DNA from: CAYYYA01 sp964517065
GTDB lineage: Bacteria; Patescibacteriota; Patescibacteriia; UBA1558; 2-01-FULL-52-15
NCBI GenBank assembly: GCA_964517065.1
Contig: CAZFBK010000002.1
Location: forward strand, 1 to 64,000
Length of the DNA: 64,000 nucleotides
Direction of reading: 5' to 3'
Shown here: one piece after another, positions 15,880 to 23,573 of the stretch
Layout of the letters: each line of letters begins with the position of its first letter
Numbering within the stretch: the first letter of the stretch is position 1
Translations under genes and position numbers: made by a program
Notes under the pieces: generated by a model
What the model was told of the DNA's origin: nothing
What the model saw: only the letters and a program-made list of their open reading frames with translations
Databases searched by the model: none

Positions 15880-16018
15880 ATTGAGATAATTATAACACAA
15901 AGTATCACATATAATATAAAATGGTTACCTGCTATTATATTTATAATGCTTTTGACGTTGAGCTACACGGATCACAGTGTCCGCTAAAAAAGTGCTAAAC
16001 CACCTAAACAAGTCATCA

Positions 16019-16047
16019 TTGACAATTCCGGCTAATTTGAGTAAACT
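16019..16047 (+). promoter_or_regulatory. Promoter of tRNA-Lys
   Basis: TTGACA (16019-16024), 17-bp spacer, TAAACT (16042-16047); expected start near 16054, about 18 bases before the tRNA 5' end. Confidence 0.75.
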
Positions 16048-16071
16048 TTTCGTTGTATCTGCATATTTCAT

Positions 16072-16147
16072 GGGTGCATAGCTCAGTTGGTAGAGCAGTT
16101 GCCTTTTAAGCAAACGGTCGCAGGTTCAAATCCTGCTGCACCCACCA
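16072..16147 (+). tRNA. tRNA-Lys (anticodon TTT)
   Basis: A 76-nt cloverleaf: acceptor GGGTGCA/TGCACCC, D arm GCTC-AGTTGGTA-GAGC, anticodon loop CTTTTAA, variable CGGTC, T arm GCAGG-TTCAAAT-CCTGC, discriminator A, and an encoded CCA end. The outermost anticodon-stem pair (27-43) is a G-A mismatch in an otherwise regular molecule. It has a near-consensus promoter upstream and abuts a cluster of palindromes downstream. Confidence 0.95.
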
Positions 16148-16217
16148 CCCTGCGTTCAGCGGAGCTGAACTTCGGGTGGCCTTTGGCCACACGATGAGGC
16201 GAAGCCTCAAGCAGGGT
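16147..16217 (+). repeat. tRNA-shaped cluster of three hairpins closed by an outer stem
   Basis: An outer 7-bp stem (ACCCTGC 16147-16153 / GCAGGGT 16211-16217) encloses three perfect hairpins, each with a 3-base loop: GTTCAGC-gga-GCTGAAC, GTGGCC-ttt-GGCCAC and TGAGGC-gaa-GCCTCA. The predicted fold is a four-way cloverleaf immediately after the tRNA-Lys CCA end. It lacks tRNA consensus bases, so it is not a tRNA gene. A further GTCACCC/GGGTGAC stem follows at 16219-16246. It may be a compound palindromic mobile element or an RNA-processing structure. Confidence 0.6.
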
Positions 16218-16274
16218 AGTCACCCGTAGCCTCGGCGCAGGGTGACAGACCAATTATTCAAAATAACCCCAAGA

Positions 16275-16299
16275 CACCGTTTTACGACGGTTTTTTTGT
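16275..16299 (+). terminator. Terminator downstream of the tRNA unit
   Basis: ACCGT-tttacg-ACGGT followed by seven T; it should end the tRNA-Lys transcript before the dnaB promoter. Confidence 0.7.
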
Positions 16300-16335
16300 T
16301 ATAACAAAGTTAATAAATTGTTGAAAAAACCGTCC

Positions 16336-16364
16336 TTGATTTACCCTATATATCAGAGTAAGAT
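16336..16364 (+). promoter_or_regulatory. Putative dnaB promoter
   Basis: TTGATT (16336-16341), 17-bp spacer, TAAGAT (16359-16364), giving a leader of about 50 bases of 'cttcattcttaattcttcac' low-complexity sequence before the ATG. Confidence 0.5.
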
Positions 16365-16420
16365 AACCCTACTTCAACCACCTATACTCTTCATTCTTAA
16401 TTCTTCACTCTTAATTCCCC

Positions 16421-17857
16421 ATGTCCCGAATACCGCCTAATAACCTAGAAGCCGAAACCAACCTCCTGGGAGCCTTGATGCTTGATAAAGAAGCTATTAC
16501 CAAAGTAGCTGATTTGATACATCCGGAGGATTTTTATAAAGCCGCTCATAGTGACATCTATGACGTTATGGTTGACCTCTATGAACGACGTGAACCAATC
16601 GATATTTTATCTGTCTCCAGTAAACTGAAAGATTCCAAAAAACTCGACCGTATCGGCGGTACCAGCGCCTTGACCGCACTAGCGGAAGGTGTCGTCTCTG
16701 CCTCTCATGTCCTACACTATGCGCAAATTATTCAGAAGAAATCTACTCTGCGTAAATTAGAACGAGCTGCAGCTGAGATCGCTGAGTACAGCTTCTTGGA
16801 AGATCAGGATGTCGATAGCTTATTGGATAAATCAGAACAAAAACTATTTCAGATTTCTCAACGTTATTTGAAGCAAAACTTCGTCCCGATCAAAAGCATC
16901 TTGACGGAAACCTTCGACCGTATCGATGAGCTTCATCGGGAAGCTGGTACTATGCGTGGACTACCGACAGGCTTCACTGACCTTGATAATCTACTGGCTG
17001 GATTACAAAAATCAGACTTAGTAATCCTCGCTGCTCGTCCGTCAGTCGGTAAGACAACACTCGCACTCGATATCCTGCGTCATGCCGCGGTGAAAAGCAA
17101 AGCTTCTGTCGGTGTCTTTAGTCTTGAAATGTCCAAGGAACAGTTAGTGGATAAATTATTATGCTCCCAAGCCGGTGTCGATCTGTGGAAAATGCGCACT
17201 GGTAAACTTTCTGACCGTGAAGGCGATGATGATTTCCCTCGTATTGGTCAGGCCATGGGTGTCCTGTCTGAAGCCAAGATTTATATTGATGACACCGCTT
17301 CTTCCAACATTATGGAGATCCGAACTAAAGCGCGACGTTTGAAACTGGAGTTTGGTTTGGACCTATTGATCGTTGACTACTTGCAACTGATGGAAGGACG
17401 TAGCCTGGATAATCGTGTGCAAGAAATTGCTGAAATTACCCGAGCCCTGAAAGCTATTGCCCGCGAACTCCAAGTACCGGTACTCGCCTTATCGCAGCTA
17501 TCGCGTGCAGTGGAATCCCGCTCTCCAGCTATTCCGAAGCTGGCCGATCTCCGCGAATCAGGATCTATCGAGCAAGACGCTGACGTGGTCATGTTCATCT
17601 ATCGCCGTGCCAAAGATAAGAGTCGCGACTGTCCGGAAGAAGAGCGTCATATGGCAGAGATCCATATTGAAAAACATCGTAATGGTCCGACTGGCATCGT
17701 CAAACTGTTCTTCGATGAAAATACTGTCTCCTTCAAAAATATGGATCAGCACAGACAACCTTCAACACCTGTCGGCACAACCAATATGACACCACCACCT
17801 CGCTACTACGAAAGTCCGACTGACCTGCCTTTCAGCGCTATACCGCAAGTCAACTAA
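16421..17857 (+). CDS. dnaB: Replicative DNA helicase DnaB
   Basis: The hexameric fork helicase (478 aa). The N-terminal DnaB_N domain is visible (RIPPNNLEAETNLLGALMLD), followed by a linker and the RecA-like ATPase: Walker A ARPSVGKTT (about residues 205-213), GVFSLEMSKEQL, Walker B LLIVDYLQLM, and the H4-type ALSQLSRAVESR and DLRESGSIEQDADVVMFIYR motifs. Length and domain order are normal and no intein is present. There is no SD at the ATG. It is followed rightward by ybaB and recR, a replication/recombination group. Confidence 0.97.
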   Translation: MSRIPPNNLEAETNLLGALMLDKEAITKVADLIHPEDFYKAAHSDIYDVMVDLYERREPIDILSVSSKLKDSKKLDRIGGTSALTALAEGVVSASHVLHYAQIIQKKSTLRKLERAAAEIAEYSFLEDQDVDSLLDKSEQKLFQISQRYLKQNFVPIKSILTETFDRIDELHREAGTMRGLPTGFTDLDNLLAGLQKSDLVILAARPSVGKTTLALDILRHAAVKSKASVGVFSLEMSKEQLVDKLLCSQAGVDLWKMRTGKLSDREGDDDFPRIGQAMGVLSEAKIYIDDTASSNIMEIRTKARRLKLEFGLDLLIVDYLQLMEGRSLDNRVQEIAEITRALKAIARELQVPVLALSQLSRAVESRSPAIPKLADLRESGSIEQDADVVMFIYRRAKDKSRDCPEEERHMAEIHIEKHRNGPTGIVKLFFDENTVSFKNMDQHRQPSTPVGTTNMTPPPRYYESPTDLPFSAIPQVN

Positions 17858-17962
17858 CCCTCCCGCGACCCTGCCAACCGCAGGCAGGCCTCCCTGAAAA
17901 GGAAGGGAGCTACCTTGCATTAACTAATAAGCTACAAGCTAAATTACAAAAAAACTAAAACT

Positions 17963-18253
17963 ATGTTCAATAAGCTCAAACAATTCAACGACCTGCGCAA
18001 ACAAGCTAACGATTTGAAAAGCGTCTTAGCCAAAGAAGAAGTAACTATCGAATCATCGGCCGTCAAAATAGTCATGGACGGTAACCAAGAAATAAAAAAT
18101 GTGACTATCAATAATGACTTCCTGCAATCAGGCAAAAAGAATCAGTTAGAAAAAGAAATTACTGACGGCATCAACAGCGCTATCAAAAAGGTTCAACGCC
18201 TGATGGCAGAAAAAATGAAGGATATGGGTGGGTTCAATATTCCAGGAATGTAA
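17963..18253 (+). CDS. ybaB: YbaB/EbfC nucleoid-associated protein
   Basis: A 96-aa dimeric DNA-binding protein of the YbaB/EbfC family, usually encoded directly before recR, as here. The sequence shows the N-terminal coiled region (FNKLKQFNDLRKQANDLKSVL), the beta segment with AVKIVMDGNQEIKNVTIN, the C-terminal helix and the Gly/Met-rich end (MKDMGGFNIPGM). The role is inferred from the family: nucleoid association and recombination repair. Confidence 0.9.
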   Translation: MFNKLKQFNDLRKQANDLKSVLAKEEVTIESSAVKIVMDGNQEIKNVTINNDFLQSGKKNQLEKEITDGINSAIKKVQRLMAEKMKDMGGFNIPGM

Positions 18254-18258
18254 TACTA

Positions 18259-18325
18259 GTGAGTAGTTTGTAGTTGGTAGTGAGTAGGGAACTACTACAA
18301 ACTACTCACTACCAACTACAAACTA
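18259..18325. repeat. Themed hairpin between ybaB and recR; shares 31 bp with 47257
   Basis: A perfect 23-bp inverted repeat: arms 18265-18287 and 18302-18324, built of GTAGTTGGTAGTGAGTAG units, with a 14-base loop. The 31 bases 18295-18325 recur exactly, in the same orientation, at 47257-47287 between rpsL and rpsG. There is no U-run, so it is not an ordinary terminator. Confidence 0.9.
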
Positions 18326-18327
18326 AC

Positions 18328-18924
18328 ATGAACCACCTACCCGACTTCATAAAAAAAGTAGTCTCCCACTTCGACCGCCTGCCTGGTATCGGGCCCAAAA
18401 CCGCTACCAAGCTGGTTTTCTTTTTGTTACAGGATCAGGAAGAAGCCAAAAGTTTTGCGCAGGACCTATTGGAAGCCAGCGGTAAAACTATTTTTTGTCA
18501 GCGCTGCTATAATCTGTCTGATCAAGAGCTCTGCTCTATCTGTCGTGATCCTCAGCGTGATCAGCGGCAAGTGTGCATCGTGGCGCAGAGTCAGGATCTC
18601 GAAGCAGTTGAACGCGTCAGCAGCTTCAACGGTGTCTACCATATTCTTCACGGTATGCTGAATCCATTGGAAGGCATTACCCCTGACCGACTGAAGATCA
18701 AAGAGCTACTGCAACGCATCAAAGACGAACAGATTCAAGAGATCATTCTGGGACTTGATCCGACATTAGAAGGCGAAGCCACCGGCATGTATCTGGCGAA
18801 ACTACTCAAGCCTCTGGGAATTAAGGTGACGAAACCGGCCCGAGGCTTACCCATGGGCAGTAATATTGAGTATACTGATGAAGTGACCTTGTCGTCGGCG
18901 CTGGAGAATCGTAAAGAAGTTTAA
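18328..18924 (+). CDS. recR: Recombination mediator RecR
   Basis: 198 aa, the usual length. It loads RecA at gaps in the RecFOR pathway. Visible parts are the N-terminal helix-hairpin-helix (FDRLPGIGPKTATKLVF), the zinc finger (CQRCYNL...LCSIC), and the Toprim segment (VCIVAQSQDLEAVE...ILGLDPTLEGEATGMYL). ATG 18328 is chosen over the longer frame from 18274, because the extension would be translated from the hairpin repeat. Confidence 0.96.
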   Translation: MNHLPDFIKKVVSHFDRLPGIGPKTATKLVFFLLQDQEEAKSFAQDLLEASGKTIFCQRCYNLSDQELCSICRDPQRDQRQVCIVAQSQDLEAVERVSSFNGVYHILHGMLNPLEGITPDRLKIKELLQRIKDEQIQEIILGLDPTLEGEATGMYLAKLLKPLGIKVTKPARGLPMGSNIEYTDEVTLSSALENRKEV

Positions 18925-18929
18925 AATAG

Positions 18930-19050
18930 TATTAAGTATGATGTATTAGGTATGAAGTAGGTCAAACCACCATGGTTAACAGATGGGATACTTTATACTT
19001 AATACCTAATACTTTATACAAAAAAGAACGCACAGAATGCGTCTTTTTTA
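18930..19050. terminator. Themed hairpin plus bidirectional terminator between recR and rplU
   Basis: Direct TATTAAGTAT/TATTAGGTAT units at 18930-18960 are mirrored by ATACTTAATACCTAATAC at 18992-19015. Then AACGCA-caga-ATGCGT with flanking A and T runs (19022-19050) forms an intrinsic terminator usable from both the recR and the rplU side. Confidence 0.7.
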
Positions 19051-19072
19051 ATTTCTTCTAAAAAGCTACAAC

Positions 19073-19381
19073 CTACAAGCTAATCTTACTAACCTTGACT
19101 TCGGTAAACTGCTGACGATGACCACGAGTTCGTTTGTAGCGAATCTTGGCCTTATACTTTACCACCGTTACTTTCTTGGCTTTGGCATCACGGAGCACTT
19201 CAGCTTCAACCGTAGCACCTTTGATGAAAGGGCTGCCCAAGGTAATACCTTTGTCATCAGCTACCATTAAGACTTCTGGGAAGCTAAATGTACCACCTTC
19301 GTGGATCAATTTTTCTACTTTAATTGTCTGACCTTCGACGACTTTATACTGTTTTCCGCCGGTTTTGATGATTGCGAACAT
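19073..19381 (-). CDS. rplU: 50S ribosomal protein bL21
   Basis: 102 aa, standard length. The N-terminus MFAIIKTGGKQYKVVEGQTIKVEKL is typical, and the C-terminal KVTVVKYKAKIRYKRTRGHRQQFTEVKVSKI carries the signature. The start at 19381 replaces a 4-residue upstream extension. No rpmA (bL27), its usual partner, is adjacent. A consensus promoter lies 30-57 bases upstream. Confidence 0.97.
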   Translation of the reverse strand: MFAIIKTGGKQYKVVEGQTIKVEKLIHEGGTFSFPEVLMVADDKGITLGSPFIKGATVEAEVLRDAKAKKVTVVKYKAKIRYKRTRGHRQQFTEVKVSKISL

Positions 19382-19409
19382 AATAAATTTCAATAGATTA
19401 AGTGTCAGA

Positions 19410-19438
19410 AGTATACGCTAGTGACCATATTTTGTCAA
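19410..19438 (-). promoter_or_regulatory. rplU promoter
   Basis: On the minus strand TTGACA (19433-19438), 17-bp spacer, TATACT (19410-19415): almost perfect sigma-70 consensus, giving a leader of about 22 bases to ATG 19381. Confidence 0.8.
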
Positions 19439-19515
19439 CCTTTTGGCCCTTTTCCTGATTTTTTGCTGAAGCTTACCTTCCCATAGATAACCCAACAGCG
19501 TATACTTAGTGCACT

Positions 19516-19977
19516 ATGTCCAAGAAAACTACCACACTTTTAATGATACTCCGCTTGACGCAAGGGTGGATTTTTTTGTGGGCATTCGGCGATAAACTCT
19601 TTGGCTGGAGCTTTGCCACCAAACCAGATCAATCATGGCTAGCCGGCAACTCGCCGACTGCCGGATTCCTGACCCATGCGCCCAACACTATCGTACACGG
19701 TTTAGCCGGTCTAGCAATTGTTGATTGGCTCTTCATGCTCGGCTTGTTGGGTTTAGGATTGGCGCTGATCAGCGGTATTGGTTTGCGTATCGCCGCTGTC
19801 ACGGGTTCGCTGCTGATGATTATGATGTGGCTCTCACTATTACCATTAGTGAATAATCCCATCGTTGATGAACATATCATCTACGCTCTATTATTCCTGC
19901 TCTGGCCACAACTAACATCAGCACCTCAATGGTGGCTGCGCTCAACGCTAAGCAAAAAGCTCAGCTGGCTGAATTAA
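19516..19977 (+). CDS. DoxX-like four-helix membrane protein
   Basis: 153 aa with four predicted transmembrane segments and the DoxX/thiosulfate:quinone-oxidoreductase-subunit pattern (LRLTQGWIFLWAFGDKLFG near the start, then a Gly-rich second helix, LMIMMWLSLLP in the third). Substrate and partner are unknown; DoxX proteins are often linked to redox membrane complexes. A TATACT lies only 14 bases before the ATG and no SD is seen, suggesting a very short leader. Its 3' end overlaps the convergent DUF192 gene by 4 bases. Confidence 0.75.
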   Translation: MSKKTTTLLMILRLTQGWIFLWAFGDKLFGWSFATKPDQSWLAGNSPTAGFLTHAPNTIVHGLAGLAIVDWLFMLGLLGLGLALISGIGLRIAAVTGSLLMIMMWLSLLPLVNNPIVDEHIIYALLFLLWPQLTSAPQWWLRSTLSKKLSWLN

Positions 19978-20423
19978 TTATATTTGACCGTGTCTCCTAC
20001 TTTGACATGGTATCTCTCAGCGAAACCAGCCGGTAATTCTAATACGGTGTCGACTAATTCACTAGAGGCATAGAGCGGTAAATTGTCTTGATGAAGTAAA
20101 TCTTTCGGTGCCGGTACGTCTGCGGTAATCTGGGTAATAGTTGTGCCCCTGATCCAGACAATATCGAGCGGTATAACCATATCCTTCATCCAGAATTGAT
20201 ACTGAGAAGCGACAGGAAAAAGAAAGAGCATACCCTGATCCCAATCCAAGTGCTTGGTGCCGGCCAGGCCTTTTTTTAATTCTTCCTGTGTACTGGCCAA
20301 CCTCACCTTCACCGTCTGTCCGCCGATATGTACTTGTTTCACTCTCCCGTCTCGTGTATAGAGGTAACCAATAACCAAAACAACTATGACTGCCGCCAGT
20401 AAACCAATAATTTTATTTTTCAT
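19974..20423 (-). CDS. Membrane-anchored DUF192 protein
   Basis: 149 aa: N-terminal transmembrane anchor (about residues 5-22), then a complete DUF192 domain (VRLASTQEELKKGLAG, GMLFLFPVASQYQFWMKDMVIPLDIVWI, and the C-terminal VLELPAGFAERYHVKVGDTV). DUF192 proteins are small extracytoplasmic beta-barrels of uncertain function. It overlaps the 3' end of the WecA-like gene by 11 bases, so the two are translationally coupled. Confidence 0.88.
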   Translation of the reverse strand: MKNKIIGLLAAVIVVLVIGYLYTRDGRVKQVHIGGQTVKVRLASTQEELKKGLAGTKHLDWDQGMLFLFPVASQYQFWMKDMVIPLDIVWIRGTTITQITADVPAPKDLLHQDNLPLYASSELVDTVLELPAGFAERYHVKVGDTVKYN

Positions 20424-21498
20424 GTCTTTTTTTCGGAGTGATAAAAAACAACAGACAAGTCATGGCTAGCACCAAAAATCCTAAAGCAATAATTTTACCA
20501 ATTGAGCTCGTGAAGAAAGAAATACCACCAAAAAGTAAGGCCAAAAAGCTCATGAAGAGCACTACCTGTCGCTGACTCCAGCCTAATTGTAGGAAACGAA
20601 AATGGATGTGACCATCATCTCCTGACATGGGATTATGACCGCTTCTGAGGCGTCTGATAATAGACCAAACAACATCCAACATTGGCAATCCCATCACCAA
20701 AAGAGCTGTAGCAATCTTTCCGCCAGTCAAAATAGATAAGACTCCTAAACTAAACCCTAGAAACGTGCTGCCAGATTCTCCCAAAAATATTTTGGCTGGA
20801 TACCAATTCCAGATTAAAAATCCTACTAACGATCCTGCTAATATCAGCGCCAGATAGGACGTGATTGATTGAGGCGTATCCCAAAAAAGACTGACACCAA
20901 AAATAACGATAGCTGCGATACCTGAGACTGAAGAAGCGAGGCCATCAAGCCCGTCCAAAAGTTTCGTGGTATACATTGTGGCCAAGAGCCAGAGAAAAGC
21001 TAAGCTATCAGCCAACGGCAACCAAAGACGGCTATGACCAAAAAAGTCAGAGCGCCCAGCGGGCCACTGATTGAGATAGATCAAACCGCCAAAAGGATTC
21101 GTCACAAAAGCCACTTGCAGACCTGCAGCTATCACAATTGCAGCGGCGATGAGAGGAAAAAATAATGATTGATACCATTGTAGCGGACGGCGATCATCGA
21201 GGAATCCACCCAACATCAGTACAGCACCAGCAACAAAAAAACCGATTAATAAAGCTGGGCTAATGTGGGAGTCAGAGAGTCTACCACTGAACCAAAGTAC
21301 GGTTGTCATCAGCGACATCGTCAGATAGAGAGACCAACCACCGAGTAGGGGCACGGGCTGATGATGAATTTTTCGTTCTGATGTCGGATAGTCCAAAATC
21401 TTCCAACGCAATGCCAACGAACGTACAAACCAGGTCAACAGACCAGCCAGCGCTGCTGACGACAGAAATAAGGCTAGATACTCAAGAACCCATCTCAT
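20413..21498 (-). CDS. WecA/MraY-type phospho-sugar transferase (glycosyltransferase family 4)
   Basis: 361 aa from ATG 21498 (MRWVLEYLALF), a polytopic enzyme transferring a sugar-1-phosphate to undecaprenyl phosphate. Motifs in order: PTSERKIHHQPVPLLGG, MLGGFLDDRR, KLLDGLDGLA, FLGESGSTFLGF (the usual Asp of F-x-G-D-x-G-S is Glu here), and DDGHIHFRFLQLGWSQRQ (HIH motif). It is closer to WecA/TagO-like than to MraY, but the substrate cannot be read from sequence. It overlaps the end of ruvX by 17 bases; the longer ORF to 21582 is excluded because it runs deep inside ruvX. Confidence 0.88.
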   Translation of the reverse strand: MRWVLEYLALFLSSAALAGLLTWFVRSLALRWKILDYPTSERKIHHQPVPLLGGWSLYLTMSLMTTVLWFSGRLSDSHISPALLIGFFVAGAVLMLGGFLDDRRPLQWYQSLFFPLIAAAIVIAAGLQVAFVTNPFGGLIYLNQWPAGRSDFFGHSRLWLPLADSLAFLWLLATMYTTKLLDGLDGLASSVSGIAAIVIFGVSLFWDTPQSITSYLALILAGSLVGFLIWNWYPAKIFLGESGSTFLGFSLGVLSILTGGKIATALLVMGLPMLDVVWSIIRRLRSGHNPMSGDDGHIHFRFLQLGWSQRQVVLFMSFLALLFGGISFFTSSIGKIIALGFLVLAMTCLLFFITPKKRHEK

Positions 21499-21871
21499 GA
21501 TGGCGATCAATAAACGTTTGTAAAATACGGGCAGCAGAGACATCATCGATCGGCTTACCGTCCTGGCGCACGTCGGCACCACCAGAAGTCATCCGCTCAT
21601 CTTCCATAATTATTTCTTTATCAACGCCGGCTTGAAGAGTTTTGATGAAGGCATCAGTAGCTGTCGTCCGCTCAGTGATCTTACCCTGCAGACTCAATGG
21701 CCAACCGACAACGATACGATCAATATGTTCACTGGCAACAATTTTTTTTATCTCTGCGATCAAAGCGACATCGCCGGCATAATCAATTATTTTCCATGGC
21801 AAAGCCGGACCTGTTGCTTCTGCCAGAGCCAGACCAATACGTTTGCTGCCGTAGTCGATGCCAAGATACAT
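21482..21871 (-). CDS. ruvX: Holliday-junction resolvase-like RuvX (YqgF)
   Basis: 129 aa RNase H-fold protein. It starts MYLGIDYGSKRIGLALA (first catalytic Asp), then IVVGWPLSLQGK, EDERMTSGGAD (second acidic site) and DDVSAARILQTFID (final acidic helix). In E. coli YqgF functions in 16S rRNA 5' maturation and possibly recombination. It is the first gene of a leftward unit with the WecA-like and DUF192 genes, separated from map by a themed hairpin. Confidence 0.92.
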   Translation of the reverse strand: MYLGIDYGSKRIGLALAEATGPALPWKIIDYAGDVALIAEIKKIVASEHIDRIVVGWPLSLQGKITERTTATDAFIKTLQAGVDKEIIMEDERMTSGGADVRQDGKPIDDVSAARILQTFIDRHHEMGS

Positions 21872-21965
21872 AGAATTCAGGAGTTAGGAGTAAGGAGTCA
21901 GGAGTAAGGGAATACAACCTTGTTGCTGTTGTCCTACCTACTTCCTAATTTCTCCTTTCTTCTTT
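21872..21965. repeat. Themed hairpin (ggagttaggag / ctccttt) between map and ruvX
   Basis: Direct units GGAGTTAGGAGTAAGGAGTCAGGAGTAAG (about 21875-21905) are mirrored by the CCTACCTACTTCC and TTTCTCCTTTC stretches (about 21935-21962). A long imperfect hairpin without a U-run; it uses the same theme as the gap at 28936. Confidence 0.7.
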
Positions 21966-21969
21966 CAAT

Positions 21970-22716
21970 TTAAGTCAATATCTTACAACCGTCTTTCGTC
22001 ACCGCAATAGTTTGTTCCCAATGAGCCGCCAACGATTGATCAACGGTGTGCACATCCCAATGATTTTTGGCTATTTCAATCCGCCAATCTCCTTGAGTCA
22101 CCATCGGTTCAATAGCAAGGATCATTCCTTCGGTCAAAATAACACCTTCAGTAGACTTCCCATAATTCGGCACTGATGGCTCCTGATGTACCGCTCGCCC
22201 CACACCATGACCTGTAAATTCTCTGACTACCGCCAAATCGTGTGACTCGACATAAGCCTGAATTGCTTGCCCCACAGCACCCGTCTTCACACCAGGACGG
22301 ATAGCGGCCAAACCCTGCTTCAGAGCTTCTTCGGTCACGTCAATAAGTTTTTGCGTCTCAGCTGCAACAGTGCCAACAGCTACAGTGATCGCCATATCGG
22401 TAAAAAATTCTTTATAGACAACGCCCAGATCGAGTGAGACGATATCACCATCCATCAATGGCGTGTCGGTAGCAATGCCATGTACTACACAGTCATTGAT
22501 ACTGACACACAGAGCATTCGGATACGGTGGCTGGCCATAGCCCTTGAAGGCTGGCTTAGCGCCGGCCTGATGGATTAACTGCTCTGCGACCTTATTCAGC
22601 TCAACACCAGTGATACCGGGCTTTACCAAGTCGGCTAAGGTATATAAAATATCGTGCAGTATTTTACCACCCTCCGCTACAATAGCTATTTCTTCAGGGG
22701 TAAAATAATTTTTCAT
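21970..22716 (-). CDS. map: Methionine aminopeptidase type I
   Basis: 248 aa; removes initiator Met from nascent proteins. The five metal ligands are visible: Asp in VSLDLG, Asp in FFTDMA, His in TGHGVGRAVHQEP, Glu in AIEPM, and Glu in WEQTIAV. The ATG overlaps the adk stop (ATGA-type, 22713-22716), so map is coupled to adk at the end of the spc-type cluster. No infA, rpsM or rpsK follows; the next gene is ruvX. Confidence 0.97.
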   Translation of the reverse strand: MKNYFTPEEIAIVAEGGKILHDILYTLADLVKPGITGVELNKVAEQLIHQAGAKPAFKGYGQPPYPNALCVSINDCVVHGIATDTPLMDGDIVSLDLGVVYKEFFTDMAITVAVGTVAAETQKLIDVTEEALKQGLAAIRPGVKTGAVGQAIQAYVESHDLAVVREFTGHGVGRAVHQEPSVPNYGKSTEGVILTEGMILAIEPMVTQGDWRIEIAKNHWDVHTVDQSLAAHWEQTIAVTKDGCKILT

Positions 22717-23369
22717 AATTGTCGTAAGAGTAATTCCAAATGATGAGCAATATGGTCAATCTCCTGCTCACCGTTGATGCGAAGAAGCTTGCCGAGCTTC
22801 TCATAATAATCAATAACTTTCTCTGTTTCAGAATGATAAATAGCTAAGCGTTGACGCACTGCCTCCTCATGGTCGTCGTCACGCCGAGTTAATTCCGCTC
22901 CGTCGTAATCACACACGTCTTTCACTTTCGGTGAATGAGTAATGGTATTAAAAATATGACCATGAGGACAGTTGACCCGCGTGACAATACGGCGCACCGC
23001 TTCCTGATCGCTGATTTCAAATAGCACAATACTATCAAGGGGACTCATCTGCTCCAATCGCTCTGCCTGATCCAAACTGCGAGGAAAACCATCAAGGACA
23101 AACCCCTGTTCTGATTTCAACTGAGATAAATGATTAACCAAGATATCAATGGTTAGTTGGGTCGGCACCAAGGTACCGGCAGTGGTGATACGACGGATTT
23201 CTTCGCCTTGAGGCGTCTCGGCCTTAGCTGCTTCACGAAGCATAGCACCCATACCAAGAATCGTGTAACCAAAATGATCAGCCAACAGCTGAGCTTGAGT
23301 ACCTTTACCCGAACCTTGGGGTCCGAGGAAGGATAATTTCAAATTGAGGCGTAAGTCTTTATGAGGCAT
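22713..23369 (-). CDS. adk: Adenylate kinase with zinc-type lid
   Basis: 218 aa, converting ATP + AMP to 2 ADP. P-loop GPQGSGKGT (residues 16-24), AMP-binding GFPRSLDQAERL, lid with Cys/His/Cys/Asp (NCPHGHIF...DVCDYDGAEL) in place of the usual four-Cys zinc site, then TRRDDDHEEAVRQRL and the Asp/Arg motif IDYYEKLGKL. The lid zinc ligand set is inferred. It is separated from secY by a 204-base hairpin-rich gap, and its stop overlaps the map start. Confidence 0.96.
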   Translation of the reverse strand: MPHKDLRLNLKLSFLGPQGSGKGTQAQLLADHFGYTILGMGAMLREAAKAETPQGEEIRRITTAGTLVPTQLTIDILVNHLSQLKSEQGFVLDGFPRSLDQAERLEQMSPLDSIVLFEISDQEAVRRIVTRVNCPHGHIFNTITHSPKVKDVCDYDGAELTRRDDDHEEAVRQRLAIYHSETEKVIDYYEKLGKLLRINGEQEIDHIAHHLELLLRQL

Positions 23370-23388
23370 AATACTGAGCTATTGTAAC

Positions 23389-23526
23389 GGAAAGAGGGGT
23401 TAAAGACAAGCGCTGTTCTGTTTCTAGAAGATACAGTCTCTAACCCTCTTTCCCCCTCCTTAGTAAGGAGGGGTGCGGGGAGGTCTCGTTTTTTATTATC
23501 AAAAAACCGTCCTATTTTTTGGGACA
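23389..23526. terminator. Hairpin cluster and terminator between secY and adk
   Basis: Three elements: a long imperfect stem (GGAAAGAGGGGTTAAAGAC 23389 / GTCTCTAACCCTCTTTCC 23436); copy 2 of the CCCCTCCTT palindrome (CCCCTCCTTA-g-TAAGGAGGGG, 23453-23473, then TGCGGGGAGG); and, read leftward, GTCC-N8-GGAC followed by GGTTTTTTG (23500-23526), a terminator for secY. So adk-map may be transcribed separately from the ribosomal cluster. Confidence 0.65.
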
Positions 23527-23545
23527 GCTTTATTCAAATCAAATC

Positions 23546-23563
23546 CGCGCATCATGATGCGCG
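23546..23563. repeat. 18-bp perfect palindrome after secY
   Basis: CGCGCATCATGATGCGCG, a perfect palindrome starting about 10 bases past the secY stop codon. Its function is not evident. Confidence 0.6.
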
Positions 23564-23573
23564 ACAACGATTA

